Notes: generated by a model not told the origin, from the letters alone. A stretch of 64,000 bases of DNA from Liolophura sinensis (GCF_032854445.1 NC_088303.1:25985501-26049500); one strand, 5' to 3'. Positions 14,401 through 24,965 are shown, numbered from the stretch's first letter. A program made the numbers and translations.

Positions 14401-17400
14401 TCATGGGGTGAGTGGCATACATGTGATGTTTGTACAAAGTCTGGTGGGACTGCATTGTGTATTTTGTCATGGGTTGAGTGGCATACATGTGATGTTTGTA
14501 CAAAGTCTGGAGGGACCTGAAGGTAGGTCCTCAGATATGAAGCTTTAAGAATGAAACTGTACGTTACTGGCATTATGTTACTTAGCTGTTTTCAAAATTC
14601 CCAACCTAGCCTTGATTGCACAGTTGGTAGAGCATCCACTTGGGGAGCGCTAGATCCAGGATCAGTCCTGGGTCGAGTCACACCTAAGACCTTAAAAGAG
14701 GAAGTTGTAACTTCCTCGCTTAACATTCAGCCTGATGGGGATGGTGCAACGACTGGTTGACCCTTGTCAGTATAATGGCTTCGGCGGGGCGCCTTACTTG
14801 CCTTCGGTAAGCCGTCTCAGTGAAGCAGCACTAAAAAAAAGAGCGGTGGAAAGCCGTCCTGCGACAAGGAGGCACATTCCATGCACACTAAGGATTCCCT
14901 CGTCGTCATATGACTAAAAAATTGTTAAGTACGACGTTAAACCCCAAGCACTCACTCACTAATTAAGAATTCTTGCCTATGTGCAGCATGCTGGCTTGCT
15001 GACTTGCTCTCTAGTCATACGTGGGAAGGCCTACCAGCAACCTGCAGGGAATCTTGAGTTTTCCTTGGGCTCTGCCTGGTTTTCTCCCACCATTATGGTG
15101 ACCACCACAAGTCCGGCATAAAGCACCACCAATCAAAAAAATAAATAAATAAACATTTGTAGCATACTCTAAAAAACACTCCTTTTACACAGCAGGATGA
15201 TATTAAGGGAGGTAATTCAGATTGGCTTTAAGCTCTACGCTTCTAATTATGTTAAAGAGTGCATTGTAGTGAAGTGACATTTTGGTTAAATGTTTTCACA
15301 AGCCTGATAAAAAGTTTTAGATGTGCCTAAAGTACAGTTTTGCCTCACTTCTGAAAATCTACTGCTCATTTTATGAATTAATGTCACAACTTCCATTGTG
15401 CGTTTTTTGTTTTCTTTACCCGTAGTTACGACTCTGCCACCTGGAGTTTGTTGACATTCTCAGCAGCCATTGTGTTTCTGCTTGGGTATGTCATGCAGAA
15501 AATGATGATGGTAGAGGAGGCCAATGTTGAGCGCATGCGCCCGAAACGAGCCAAACCACGCCCACCTAACAGGTCAGTGTATTAGCATATAATGCACTAG
15601 GCAGCTGATAAATAATGAATAATGTGTCTTACCACTAAACCCTTGACTAACCTGAACTATTTGCTGCTGACAGTCTTGTGGATGTAACAGGTCCTATCAG
15701 TAACCCCTGACTAGTCTCAACCAGTTGCTGCTGACAGTCTTGTGGGTATAACAGGTCCTACCACTAACTCTTGACAAATCTCAACCAGATGCTGCTGACA
15801 GTCTTGTTGGTTTAAGAGGTCCTACCACTAACTCTTGACTAATCTCAACCAGTTGCTGCTGACAGTCTTGTTGGTATAACAGGTCCTACCACTGACTCTT
15901 GACAAATCTCAACCAGATGCTGCTGACAGTCTTGTTGGTTTAAGAGGTCCTACCACTAACTCTTGACTAATCTCAACCAGTTGCTGCTGACAGTCTTGTT
16001 GGTATAACAGGTCCTACCACTAACTCTTGACTAATCTCAACCGGTTGCTGCTGACAGTCTTGTTGGTATAACAGGTCCTACCACTAACTCTTGACTAATC
16101 TCAACCAGTTACTGGTGACAACCTTATGGATATAACAGGTCCTACCACTAACTCTTGACTTTAATACTAAACCAGCAGTGGCATACGGTCTTGTGGATGT
16201 GTCACAACTGTTTAATAGTGATTGCAAATGTTTAAAGTGTCAAAAAAGTAATAAAGCAGAAGCAACAACAGAATCACACTGTTTTATCTATCCCACATGA
16301 TACTGATTTGTCCTGTGTTGATTGGTGATTACAGGACTGAAGACAACACGGTGTACGTTCATCCTCTGCGGGCCGAATCCTATGACATGCTGGTGCGTCA
16401 GTCAGACACTGGGCTCACTGTCACCATTCTGGTGGACTTGCCTTCCAGAGAAAAACTGCTGCAGAGATTTGTGGAGATTATGTTCCCACATTCAAGGTAT
16501 AAAATCTCTATTGTTATAATTAAGGTACATTTTATAAGAAATTTCAGATAGTGTATATGTACATGTTTGTTTGTGCTTAAGGCCTTCTGTAGCGTAATAA
16601 TACAGTAATAGTGATAATTTAATAATTACATGAAAACTAGATGTGTGCAGTTGTTAGTAACTTGTAATAAAGTACGCTCCTGTGAACAACTTGTTCACAA
16701 AGGATACATGGATGTGTGTAAAATGCATCATAAAAGGCAGAGGTGTAGGTCTATTTTGTTTGCCATGTGCTCATTTCCCGATCAGCTCATGTGTATTTTA
16801 TTGTTGTGGTCTTCCATGTACATTTCTACATGTGATTACCCAGCATTCCACAGTAACTTATCGTAGTTCATAACGAGACTGGTCTGTGATGCTGCTGATT
16901 TCTGCTGGTCTTCTATGCCATGTAGAGCTGCTAACATAACTTTGGTGTGTAAGATAAACTTTTCTAGGTAATGCACTGATACACATTCCACATTTGCCCT
17001 CTCCTTTAAAACTGTGGCGAACATGCCGCAATTATTTCATATGACACGTCACCATTAGCAATGTTCATACTGTATGTCGGCATTAGCAACAAGACTTTAC
17101 CATGACTCCATCCAGTGACACTGCATCTTTTCTCTCTGTACATATTCTTGCGTATTAGTATGAGTGTTGATTTCCTAAATTTTTGTGACAGATTTCATTT
17201 TCAGCAACTAAATTTTTGCTCCTTAGTTGAATTGATTGAAGTTTGGTGTTTAATAAATAGATTGAATGAATACAGCTGATGTGGTGGAAGCACCCAAAAC
17301 TACAACAACCTACAATTATTACAATCATGTATTAACTGCGAAAAACATTACCTGAGATAAATAGTTTCTCACTTATGAGTTTTGTCATTCTGTCAGTGAC

Positions 17401-17872
17401 AGCTTTTCTGCAGCTTTTCCCTGCCTGACATCAATGCGTTTCTTGTTGCTGTTACAGGTACAGTGGACTAACGTTTGCTTTCCTACAGTTGGAGCATTAC
17501 CTGGGTTGGTATAAATCTCTTCTGGAGGACAGCACTGACAATCGCACTCAACTGGATAATATCAAGGTGCGCAACTGTGTCGGCACTGTCCTAGCCATCA
17601 ACGGCTTCAGGAAATATTATTACCTCTACCATCCCAAGAGAGCGCGTATTTACATGCGACAGAACCAAAAAATTAATGTCGGTCGTGCTATGGGCCTTTA
17701 TGATACAGACGATTCCAGCACGGATGATGAGAAAATTGCTGAAGAGCTTGAAGATTCCACTCCGATATTTGAGGAGAACCTGTTGGATGGTTTGACAAAC
17801 TGGATGGACCGAGTATTTGATGGCTCTGTGAGAAGGATTCGTGTCAAGGAATGGCCTGATATTATGCCATAA
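5474..17872 (+). CDS. DNAJC16: DnaJ homolog subfamily C member 16 (ERdj8), ER-membrane J-protein with thioredoxin-like domain
   Basis: Coding exons: 5474-5643, 7173-7239, 7708-7892, 8526-8659, 9267-9451, 10525-10788, 11463-11593, 11976-12171, 12862-13053, 13352-13419, 15426-15572, 16335-16496, 17458-17872. Phases join without a break to give 771 residues (human about 782). Residues 1-28 are a signal peptide. A J domain follows, with the HPD triad at 58-60. A Gly/Phe/His-rich stretch is encoded by exon 3. A thioredoxin-like domain carries CFQC at 165-168. A single membrane segment lies at about 536-557 ([18 protein letters not shown]), then a conserved C-terminal domain ends in PDIMP. Family knowledge: ERdj8 resides in the ER and influences autophagosome size; its J domain is expected to stimulate BiP. 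The exon 3 donor (GTTCGC) is weak but required by phase. Exon 10 is the founder of a 66-bp satellite. The gene is tail-to-tail with PLEKHM2. Confidence 0.95.
6335..6435 (+). repeat. short dispersed repeat (pair of 3745-3840)
   Basis: Shares 'gaacagt...gttacaaac', 'actctgatttgagt' and 'gcagccac' with 3745-3840, same orientation. It lies in DNAJC16 intron 1 (5644-7172). The rest of that 1.5 kb intron shows no further repeat that I can define. Confidence 0.45.
7173..7239 (+). CDS. DNAJC16: DNAJC16 exon 2, HPD motif exon
   Basis: A 67-nt exon with acceptor tctag and donor GTGAGA. With the two bases carried over from exon 1 it encodes [20 protein letters not shown], the end of helix II, the HPD loop and helix III of the J domain. 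HPD is the triad that stimulates Hsp70 ATPase activity. It is too short to stand out as an ORF, and is identified by motif and phase. Confidence 0.95.
8068..8345 (+). mobile_element. tRNA-derived SINE, family A, near full length
   Basis: The head has box A 'gtggcccagttggttagtg' and box B 'gagttcaagtcc'. The body includes 'gggaaggtcttgcagcaacc', 'gtgggtttccccc' and 'tataagtgaaatattctt'. It ends in 'aaacaccaatcaaa' with (taaa)n. The same body recurs at 9885-10147, 25115-25385 and elsewhere. It lies in DNAJC16 intron 3. The layout resembles molluscan V-SINEs such as RUDI, but I cannot confirm the family name without a library search. Short ORFs across it are not genes. Confidence 0.85.
8350..8378 (+). 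repeat. poly(C)/poly(A) homopolymer tract
   Basis: A run of about 20 C followed by 7 A just downstream of the SINE tail. It is a simple repeat in DNAJC16 intron 3. Confidence 0.85.
8666..8830 (-). mobile_element. degraded SINE, family A
   Basis: Starts with a (ttta)n tail complement, then 'ttactcaagaatattta', 'ggccagtattatggtggga' and 'acccatgacaatc', the minus-strand body of family A. It is clearly diverged and lacks the tRNA head. It lies a few bases downstream of DNAJC16 exon 4. Confidence 0.65.
9457..9650 (+). repeat. 27-bp minisatellite at 5' end of DNAJC16 intron 5
   Basis: About six diverged copies of a unit like 'gcagaactgtgacaatatat' plus 'cagtgag'. The first recognisable copy begins about 5 nt after the exon 5 donor (exon ends at 9451). 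It does not include the donor itself. Confidence 0.75.
9880..10147 (-). mobile_element. tRNA-derived SINE, family A, full length, little diverged
   Basis: A poly(T) tract (tail complement) is followed by 'gattggtgttttacgccgta' and the complete complement of the family A body. It ends in 'taaccgactgagccac', the complement of box A. This is one of the best preserved copies and would serve as a family reference. It lies in DNAJC16 intron 5. Confidence 0.87.
10195..10470 (+). repeat. dispersed repeat D (second copy at 35205-35430)
   Basis: Shares an ordered set of blocks with 35205-35430: 'tgtatttc.cctaa.gtttg', 'gtatgt.aaa', 'ccttaaa.ta', 'tgataccaag' and 'tcagaatcaag.aaaatatgtcac' (dots mark differences). 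It lies in DNAJC16 intron 5. No ORF or terminal repeat is seen; it could be a non-autonomous transposon remnant. Confidence 0.55.
12470..12775 (+). mobile_element. SINE, family B (5' truncated)
   Basis: Begins in the box B region ('ggaatcaaacccaggtcggg'), continues 'ttagagcaaggaaacagga'-type body, 'ggtgtcttcggcatga', and ends with the family tail 'cgtcgtcagatgactgaaaa' and 'attcattcattca'. It lies in DNAJC16 intron 8. The ORF over it has no protein similarity. Confidence 0.75.
13352..13419 (+). CDS. DNAJC16: DNAJC16 exon 10, founder unit of the 66-bp satellite
   Basis: A 68-nt exon, acceptor 'tccattgcag', donor GTGAGT. It encodes [20 protein letters not shown] followed by VMG (residues 509-531). 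Its phase is exactly what is needed to join exon 9 (phase 0) to exon 11, where the split Gly codon precedes YDSATW. The encoded Trp-rich segment sits where human DNAJC16 has a similar Trp-rich stretch before the membrane segment. The last 33 nt and the first 33 nt of the intron form the repeat unit of the array that follows. Confidence 0.88.
13387..14516 (+). repeat. 66-bp minisatellite made of exon end plus 5' splice site, about 17 units
   Basis: Each unit is 33 nt of exon 10 end ('ctggtgggaccgcattgtgt'...'catggg') plus 33 nt of intron start ('gtgagtggcatacatgtgat'...). I count 17 units including the true exon end. By eye 12 keep GTGAGT at the boundary; five have lost it (near 13664, 13730, 14122, 14188 and 14452). 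One unit has a 1-bp insertion and one is shortened. Because 66 is divisible by three, long ORFs run through it on both strands; they are not genes. Confidence 0.93.
14600..14965 (+). mobile_element. tRNA-derived SINE, family B, full length
   Basis: The tRNA-like head 'cacagttggtagagcatcc' is followed by 'ccaggatcagtcctgggtcg'. The body contains 'gaggaagttgtaacttcctc', 'ttgccttcggtaagccgtct' and 'gtcgtcatatgactaaaaaa', and the tail is 'aaccccaagcactcactcac'. It is the best preserved family B copy in the window. It lies in DNAJC16 intron 10 just after the satellite. Confidence 0.85.
14985..15160 (+). mobile_element. SINE, family A, 5' truncated
   Basis: Retains 'gtgggaaggcctaccagcaa', 'ctctgcctggttttctccca', 'aagcaccaccaatcaaa' and a (taaa)n tail. 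Head and mid-body are missing or diverged. It sits immediately after the family B copy. Confidence 0.72.
15635..16175 (+). repeat. 64-bp minisatellite in DNAJC16 intron 11, about 8 units
   Basis: The unit is like 'gactaatctcaaccagttgc' 'tgctgacagtcttgttggta' 'taacaggtcctaccactaac' 'tctt' (64 bp). It begins about 65 nt after the exon 11 donor. The unit contains TAACAGGTC, nine bases also found across the exon 11/intron junction; this may be chance or a trace of a boundary origin. Confidence 0.85.
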
Positions 17873-18159
17873 GCAGTTAGAACCCTCTTGTGATGAGTTT
17901 CTCAAATCTTGTGTTTTTGAAAACCCCAAATGTCTCTCATATTGTGTTCATTTTATATTCATAAAGTGTTTTAAATATTGTGTCATGAAACCTAGAGTTT
18001 CTCAGATGTTTTGTCATACTATAAGTTGAAAAACCAGAATCTCTCAGATGTTGTGTTCAAAGATTAGAATGTCGCAGATGTTGTGTTGCAAACAACTGAA
18101 GATTGAGAATGTCTCACTTTATATTGTGTGGTTAGCTACTGACACCAAGACTGTCTCGA

Positions 18160-19010
18160 ACTGATTGTGTTGATATCTCCTGGCACTCTCTCAGACATGA
18201 TTGTGTTGGTATCTCCTGATGCTGTCACAGACATGATTGTGTTGGTATCTCCTGACGCTGTCACAGACATGATTGTGTTGATATCTCCTGGCACTCTCTC
18301 AGACATGATTGTGTTGGTATCTCCTGACGCTGTCACAGACATGATTGTGTTGGTATCTCCTGACACTCACTATATAAGACATGATTGTGTTGATATCTCC
18401 TGACACTGTCTCAGACATGATTGTGTTGACAGCTCCTAACACTCACTGTCTCAGACATGATTGTGTTAATAACTCCTGACACTGTCTGAGACATGATTGT
18501 GTTGATAGCTCCTGACACTGTCTCAGACATGATCGTATTGATAGCTCCTGACACTGTCTCAGACATGATTGTGTTGACAGTTCCTGACATTCACTCTCAG
18601 ACATGATTGTGTTAATAACTCCTGACAAAGTCTCAGACATGATTGTGTTGATAGCTCCTGACACTGTCGCAGATATAATTGAGTTGATAGCTCCCGACTC
18701 TCACTGTCTCAGACATGATTGTGTTGATAACTCCTGACACTCCTATGCTCCTGAAACTCACACTGTCTCTAATATGATTGTGTTGATAGCTCCTGACACT
18801 GTGGCAGACATAATTGTGTTGATAGCTCCCGACTTTCACTGTCGCAGACATGATTGTGTTGATAACTCCTGACACTCCTATGCTCCTGAAACTCACACTG
18901 TCTCTAACATGATTGTGTTGATAGCTCTTAACACTCACCATCTCAGACATGATTGTGTTGATAGCCCCTGACACTCACCGTCTCAGACATGATTGTGCTG
19001 ATAGCTCTTG
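18160..19010 (+). repeat. 36-bp minisatellite after DNAJC16 stop, about 23 units
   Basis: The unit is like 'acatgattgtgttgatagct' 'cctgacactgtctcag'. Copies vary in length, with longer composite units near 18710-18920 ('actcctatgctcctgaaact'). The ORFs it creates on both strands have repeat composition only. Confidence 0.9.
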
Positions 19011-20049
19011 TTTTTGATACAGTATGGTAAAACATTGTTCCTCTCCTAATGTGTATGTCTTCCTGGTACAGGATAGTGAAAATCTAATGGGTTACTTTCT
19101 AACCAGCCGGCATTCCCATTGTCACTGTAGAGAATAGTAGCTGGTATTGTGAACCATTTTAATTTATTGAATGGAAATAAGCCATATCTTGTAGTCATTT
19201 ACCTTGTGACTGTGATTAATTATCAAAACAATGTTAATGACCTGTATCAGTGTAGATGTTTTCGTGTCTGTGAATGTTTTGAATGATGTTTAAATAACTT
19301 GTAATGTTAGTGTTCAGCACTTGTGTATGGGTACATATATATAGTGTAAGGTCATGATGACTTTAGCTAGACACCGGGCAAATTGAATAAATGGGAATTG
19401 GCAGCATTATGAAATAAGCTAAGATGAATTTATAAAGCGCCATGCTATGAAATTAATGTGTATACAGAAATGTAATTGATCCTATAACCATAGCCTGAGA
19501 TATGCACAATCAGCATTAGTGTTCTTTTCAGGGGAGGTAATCCAGTAATCATTCGTCATCGCAAAATGCATTTGTGACCACTAAACAAAGCCTCTCCAGG
19601 CATTGGTAGTCTTGTGCCTTTTGGGTGACCATTTTAATCAGATTTTCAACATGGTTTTTTTTGGGGTATATGTAGGTATTTTTATCCCCTTAAACTGATT
19701 CAGAGATATTTATTTTAATTTATTTAGTTAAACTTATGCTGTAGAATGAGAGAAATTCATGATAAAAACTAGAGCATCCATTTGTAGAGGTATATGCCTG
19801 GAGGGGAAGCAATCAGATGCTGGATTCAGATTATCTGATAATGACTTCAGATTTAAAATAATGGAGCATGTGACACAGGTGTTACTCTTCAACAGGACTA
19901 CTTCTTTGTGAACGGTAGAGGGCTATAAAAATAGTTTGTAACTTAGCATTGCTGTCAACATGAAGACAGACGGGTTGATCTTTGTGATGAAATGCACAGC
20001 CTTTACCTTCAGTATTGAGCATTGATAAGTGATTGTCCATAAACAGCTG

Positions 20050-21065
20050 GTTTTATTTTAACTATGGTCATATGACTATCAATAATGGAGTGGTTCTATA
20101 ATGTAGACTATCAGTACATGATTGTCAATAATAGGTTAGTTGTGTGTTAGCTGTTGCTACATGATTATCGGTAATGGGCTGGTTCTATATTGATAATACA
20201 TGATTATAAGTGGTCTCATGCTTCTGTGCTGACTATCAGTGCATGATTGTCAATAATGGGCTGGTTCCATGTTGGCTATCAGTACATGATGGTCAATAAT
20301 TGGCAAGTTTTGTGTTGACTAACAGTACACAATTGTCAGTAATGGGCTGGTGCTGTGTTGACTATCAGTACATGATTGTCAGTAATGGGCAGATTCTGTG
20401 TTGATTATCAGGGCATGATTGTCAGTAATGGGCTGGTTCTGTGTTGACTATCAGTACATGATTGTCAATAATTGGCTAGTTCTGTGTTGACTAACAGTAC
20501 ACAATTGTCAGTAATGGGCTGGTTCTGTGTTGACTATCAGTACATGATTGTCAGTAATGGGCTGGTTCTGTGTTGACTAACAGTGTATGATTGTCAGTAA
20601 TGGGCTGGTCCTGTGTTGACTAACAGTGTATGATTGTCAGTAATGGGCTGGTCCTGTGTTGACTATCAGGGCATGATTGTCAGTAATGGGCTGGTTCTGT
20701 GTTGACTAACAGTGTATGATTGTCAGTAATGGGCTGGTCCTGTGTTGACTGTCAGTGCATGATTGTCAGTAATGGGAAGGTTCTGTGTTGACTTGGTACA
20801 TGTTTGCTGATAATGGACCAGTACTGTGTTGACTACTTATATGTAGTTGACGCATGATTGTCAATAATGGACGGGTTCTGTGTTGACTGTTGCTACATAA
20901 TTGCTGATAACAGACTAGTCCTGTGTTCCATGTACATAATGTAGTTCACAAATGATAACGGGCTGGTTATGTTGACTGTAGCCACATGATTGTTGATAAT
21001 TGACCAGTGCCATACGTGTATTCAGTTAGTACATTGTTGCCAGTAATGGGCTGGTTCTGTGTTAA
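20050..21065 (+). repeat. 43-bp minisatellite, about 20 units
   Basis: The unit is like 'gtgttgactatcagtacatg' 'attgtcagtaatgggctggt' 'tct'. Edge copies are diverged and central copies (20330-20780) are most alike. It lies in the probable 3' UTR of DNAJC16. Confidence 0.9.
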
Positions 21066-21684
21066 CTAATTCTAGAAGAACATAATATTTTAACTCTTAA
21101 CAAGTGGTTACTACAGTAACAGTATTAATATACACTCAACTCATCTGGTTAGACTGCTTTTTTTAACCCAGCTCTTAAATACTTGCAACAATTGGGGGAA
21201 ATTGAGATTCATGGCCAGTTTCTTGTCTGAAGACATTTGTTTGTAAATGCAGTATTTACTGATGAGTTTATGTTCAAATATTTTAGAGGACAAAATTGAG
21301 GCTGTCAAGGGTAGTTGGCTCAGATATTTGTACTTGGAGACCACTTCTTCATGTTTTTATGAAATTCTGATACTACCCATATGGCAGCCTTCTTGGATTG
21401 CCTCTAAAATAGTTAGACTCACATCTTTAATGATCAAAATGGAAAAAAGTCCCTTCATATATCTTTCAATACATATGATCCCAAGCTGTTCATCTCAACT
21501 CGTGTAAGGTTTTCATCAGCCTACAGATACATGATATAATATCTGAGTCATGGCGTAGGCTGTCATTTGTTTTATTTGTATACATCCAACTTCCATGTGA
21601 AATCAAATGTATGTGTGTATGTATTGTTGGCAATTAGCTGTTAGGTGTGTGTATATATACTATGCCTTCAGTGGCATGGTGAGC

Positions 21685-21935
21685 CCATGGTGAGTCCATG
21701 GTGAGCCCATGCCACCGAAGTCCATCAACCACTGAAGTTTCATGCCGAAGACACCAGACACAACACCTCACCCAGTCAAATTATACTGACATGGGACCAA
21801 CCAGTCCTGTTTCCTTGCTCTAGCTGTGCTGAGCGCCATTTTTAAAGTATTTTGTTAAGACCTGTCCCAGGTTTGATCTAGGATCCCCCAACTTCGAGGC
21901 AGATACTCTAACCAGGAGGCCTCCACAGATGTCGT
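21685..21935 (-). mobile_element. SINE, family B
   Basis: On the minus strand it has a tRNA-like head ('tggttagagtatctgcctcg'), 'gatcaaacctgggacagg', 'gctagagcaaggaaacagga' and 'gtgtcttcggcatgaaactt'. It lies inside the presumed DNAJC16 3' UTR. It is followed on the left by a short run of 'atggtgagccc' repeats. Confidence 0.75.
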
Positions 21936-22672
21936 AAATCCAAATAATATTTATCAGTGTCAGTATTGTATCAGTGGAATTCAAAAAGTAAATATTGTAC
22001 AGTATTTAGGCAGAGGTTGGTGGAAGTACATGTAGATTTTGTTGTAATTTATTGAATTCCAATTTGTACATTTGTAAGATTGTGTGTATTAGAGAATACA
22101 GGTTATATTGTCTCCTTATTTATTATTTTCCTGGAGTCCTAGTACATGCACATGTATATGTGTAATGTGGAAGACTGGTCTCTTGGGAGAGATTATATCT
22201 GTGTGCACTGCATGTGCAAGTGTATGTTCAGGGCAGAAAATAGATTTTGTGAGCTTGAACGACTAGTGGGGAAGGAAGTAAATTCTTACACAAGATGACG
22301 AACATTGTTGTTTTATTTCTGTCAAACCCAAACAGAATAGTCACAAATTGATGGCTTATTTACGAAAAGCTCTGCATAATCTTCACTTAATTCTTTTTGT
22401 AGAATCCCACAAAAAATTAGAAATATAATGTACATACCGATGAAGTTGTTGAAATGTTGACCTTATGCTAAATGCTTGGAGTGAATACATGATTTCCAAA
22501 GGAACTTTATGACAGCTAAGCACCGCTTCTTTGTGATATGCTTTCACTGATTTACCACATTATCAGAGCCAGGAATATTATATATCTTTCATTTTGGCAA
22601 ATTACCAAATCGTGTCAGATATGTTCATCTACCTGTTGACATCCATAGTTGAAACAAATACATGTGATTTGT

Positions 22673-22678
22673 AATAAA
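22673..22678 (+). terminator. candidate polyadenylation signal for DNAJC16
   Basis: AATAAA followed within about 10 nt by a T/G-rich stretch ('gtgttgtttttttg'), the usual layout of a cleavage site. It is the best-looking signal downstream of the DNAJC16 stop, but 4.8 kb away. Confidence 0.4.
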
Positions 22679-22922
22679 AGTGTTGTTTTTTTGTAAATTC
22701 TTGGTCTCGTTAACTGTAAAAATCCACAGTTAAAGTAGTCATAATTATTAAAAAGAGTTAAACTGCTTGCCTTTCAATTGCTTTGTTACTCATGGAATGG
22801 GTTCATTCTCTGGCTCAGGCACAAAACGAGTGAACCGCCCAATTCTAGTTGACAAATGCATTAAAGCAACATAATTAATGACTAAAAAAAGGGAGCCCTG
22901 ATTGATAAGCCATTAGGGTTGA

Positions 22923-23050
22923 GTAGAGCCATCAAAGTTGTGCCTGGAGAGAGCCATCAAGGTTATAACTGCAGAGAGCCATCAAGATTGTATCTAGAAA
23001 GAGCCATCAAGTTTGTACCTGGGGAGAGCCATCAAGGTTGTACCTGGGCA
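22923..23050 (+). repeat. 25-bp minisatellite, 5 units
   Basis: Five copies of a unit like 'gagccatcaaggttgtacct' 'ggaga' with few changes. A short ORF across it is not supported as a gene. Confidence 0.85.
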
Positions 23051-24834
23051 GATCAAGGCTGTAGCTCCAACTCACAGCACGGTTTACGTCACTGTTTTTC
23101 AATTTGCATGTCAGACATTTTTACAATGAAAAGTATCGATTGCACAAGAAAATGTTCTGCTTCTCTAAACTCTACAATAAAACCAGAAGAAACACAAAAG
23201 GGTAAAATGCATCTTGTAATGCAGTCTATTTGTTTTATTCACGGCACAAGAGTTGGCTTTATTCAATACAGTAAATACTGCAACATTAAGTATCCATGGC
23301 TTAAGCACTGGGGTGTTCAATCTGGAAAAAGACAAGGGTGAATTTAGCTGAAACACTGATTACACCTGCCCTATGGTCTGCCTGTATTTGTCATGATTAC
23401 TGTACTACTACCTGGGCTCAGTTGTTCAAATGTGTATTTGAATTAACGTTTTGCATTAACAGGTGAAAAAATGTATTAAGATGTACGTCTGGCCTATTAA
23501 CTTTTAATACACTTTTGAACAACTGGGCCCAGATACACTGAAGCTACATATATACATGTATATGCTCAGGAACAAGTACTTACCAGCATTTTCAGAGCTT
23601 AAAACCTGAACCACAAACTATACATTCATGTGAAGCTCTAAATGTTTTTAAGGATTTACACTAATCATGAAAAAATGCCCTTAAATGCTCACTTCACTTT
23701 TATAAGCAGTCTTAAAAAAATAAATCTAACTTTCAGCAAAATGATGATTGCATTACAACAGGAAAAAAGTGAGTGATAGCTATCCTCATGACTGATGCAC
23801 AAAATGTGGAATGATACTTGAAAAGGAAAAAAAATGACATTTAACCATTGACATCAGAAATACATACATGTGTGTATTTTAACTATACAGGCTTATTAAA
23901 ACTAGATTTTCTGGAGAAACATACCATCATTAATGAAAAATGGTGATTTTCTTTAAATTAGAACTGGATCTCTGCATCTAAACAATACTGACCTAACATG
24001 ACAGATTAGATGAAGTAATGTTTGTGAAACAGTAGAAGATGAGCATGAAGACATTCACATAAAATGACTTACTAAAAATAAGACTTATAAAAAAGTAAGG
24101 GAGGCAAAACATCTAATAAAATAGGACATGTACAAACATTCAGTTGATCTTTACTATAACTATCACTTAGTTATACAGACAGCCTATGACCTTCTGAAAA
24201 ATGTCATTTCACCTAGTAATTTGCAAAAATGATGCATAACACATGCAAAATCATCATGGATATGCTAATATTATTAAAAAAAAAAAAAAAAACATGAACT
24301 GCCTGATGTTATGCACCCACAAAGGGGCTCGGAGAAGCCATACAGAATCTGTGTACGTCTCCTTGCCCAAATTGTGGTGACAAGGTGTAATTAACACGTA
24401 AAAAAAATACCCCCAAAATGAAAGTTTTTAACAAAAATTCTGGGGTATAATTTTCATCATTTGGCATAGAAACATAATCTTTTGGTTTACTGTCCCTTTT
24501 CAAGTATCCTTTAAGATCTGTTTAAATTTTTATCCAGAAAGGGTTTCAGCAGATTTCATGATAATTAGGTTGTGAGCAGCATGGCTGTAAGCTTGTTCTC
24601 TTTAAACTGATTCAATCTTACAACATTTTACAAGGTAAAAGTTTTAATAATGGAACAATTTTATACCAAAATCCTTTGATGTCACCACAACTACTTCACA
24701 ATGTTTTAATGCCACATGACTGAGTAGGCCTATATGCTGTCAGACCGCACAGATCAGACCAAAACAGGGATTTCATGGTCATGAAGAATACAAATAATTA
24801 CACAGCTGTCTACTAAAGTACCAGATACATGCAT

Positions 24835-24965
24835 TCATTAAGAGATAGATGTATTCATCAAGAGATAGATGTATTCATCAAGAGATGCATGTATTCATCA
24901 AGAGATGCATGTATACATTAACAGATACACGTATACATTAACCCCAGATACATGTATACATTAAC
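24835..24965 (+). repeat. 21-bp minisatellite, about 6 units
   Basis: The unit is like 'aagagatagatgtattcatc' 'a', with later copies drifting to 'taacagatacacgtatacat'. Confidence 0.8.

Larger units (their letters stand above)
17873..22700 (+). other. DNAJC16: probable DNAJC16 3' UTR, repeat-rich
   Basis: The sequence after the stop codon has no further coding similarity. It includes the 36-bp array (18160-19010), the 43-bp array (20050-21065), a family B SINE (21685-21935), and a candidate polyadenylation signal at 22673. An earlier AATAAA at 19386-19391 could give a shorter 3' UTR. Transcript data would be needed to place the true end. Between 19010 and 20050, and from 21065 to 21685, I see only ordinary AT-rich sequence. 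Confidence 0.4.

Noticed and set aside
13319-14573. Long ORFs on both strands (up to 217 aa) with 22-residue repeats
   Set aside because: They come from the 66-bp satellite, whose length is a multiple of three; frames stay open on both strands and in several phases, and only the first unit overlaps a real exon.
14607-14680. Possible tRNA gene
   Set aside because: Box A and box B are present but no stable acceptor stem or anticodon arm can be drawn, and the same head recurs with an identical SINE body elsewhere.
18136-18974. Repetitive ORFs after the DNAJC16 stop codon
   Set aside because: Products of the 36-bp minisatellite; no start context, splice sites or similarity.
22919-23341. 140-codon ORF on the plus strand
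   Set aside because: Its first third is the 25-bp minisatellite and the rest has no recognisable similarity.
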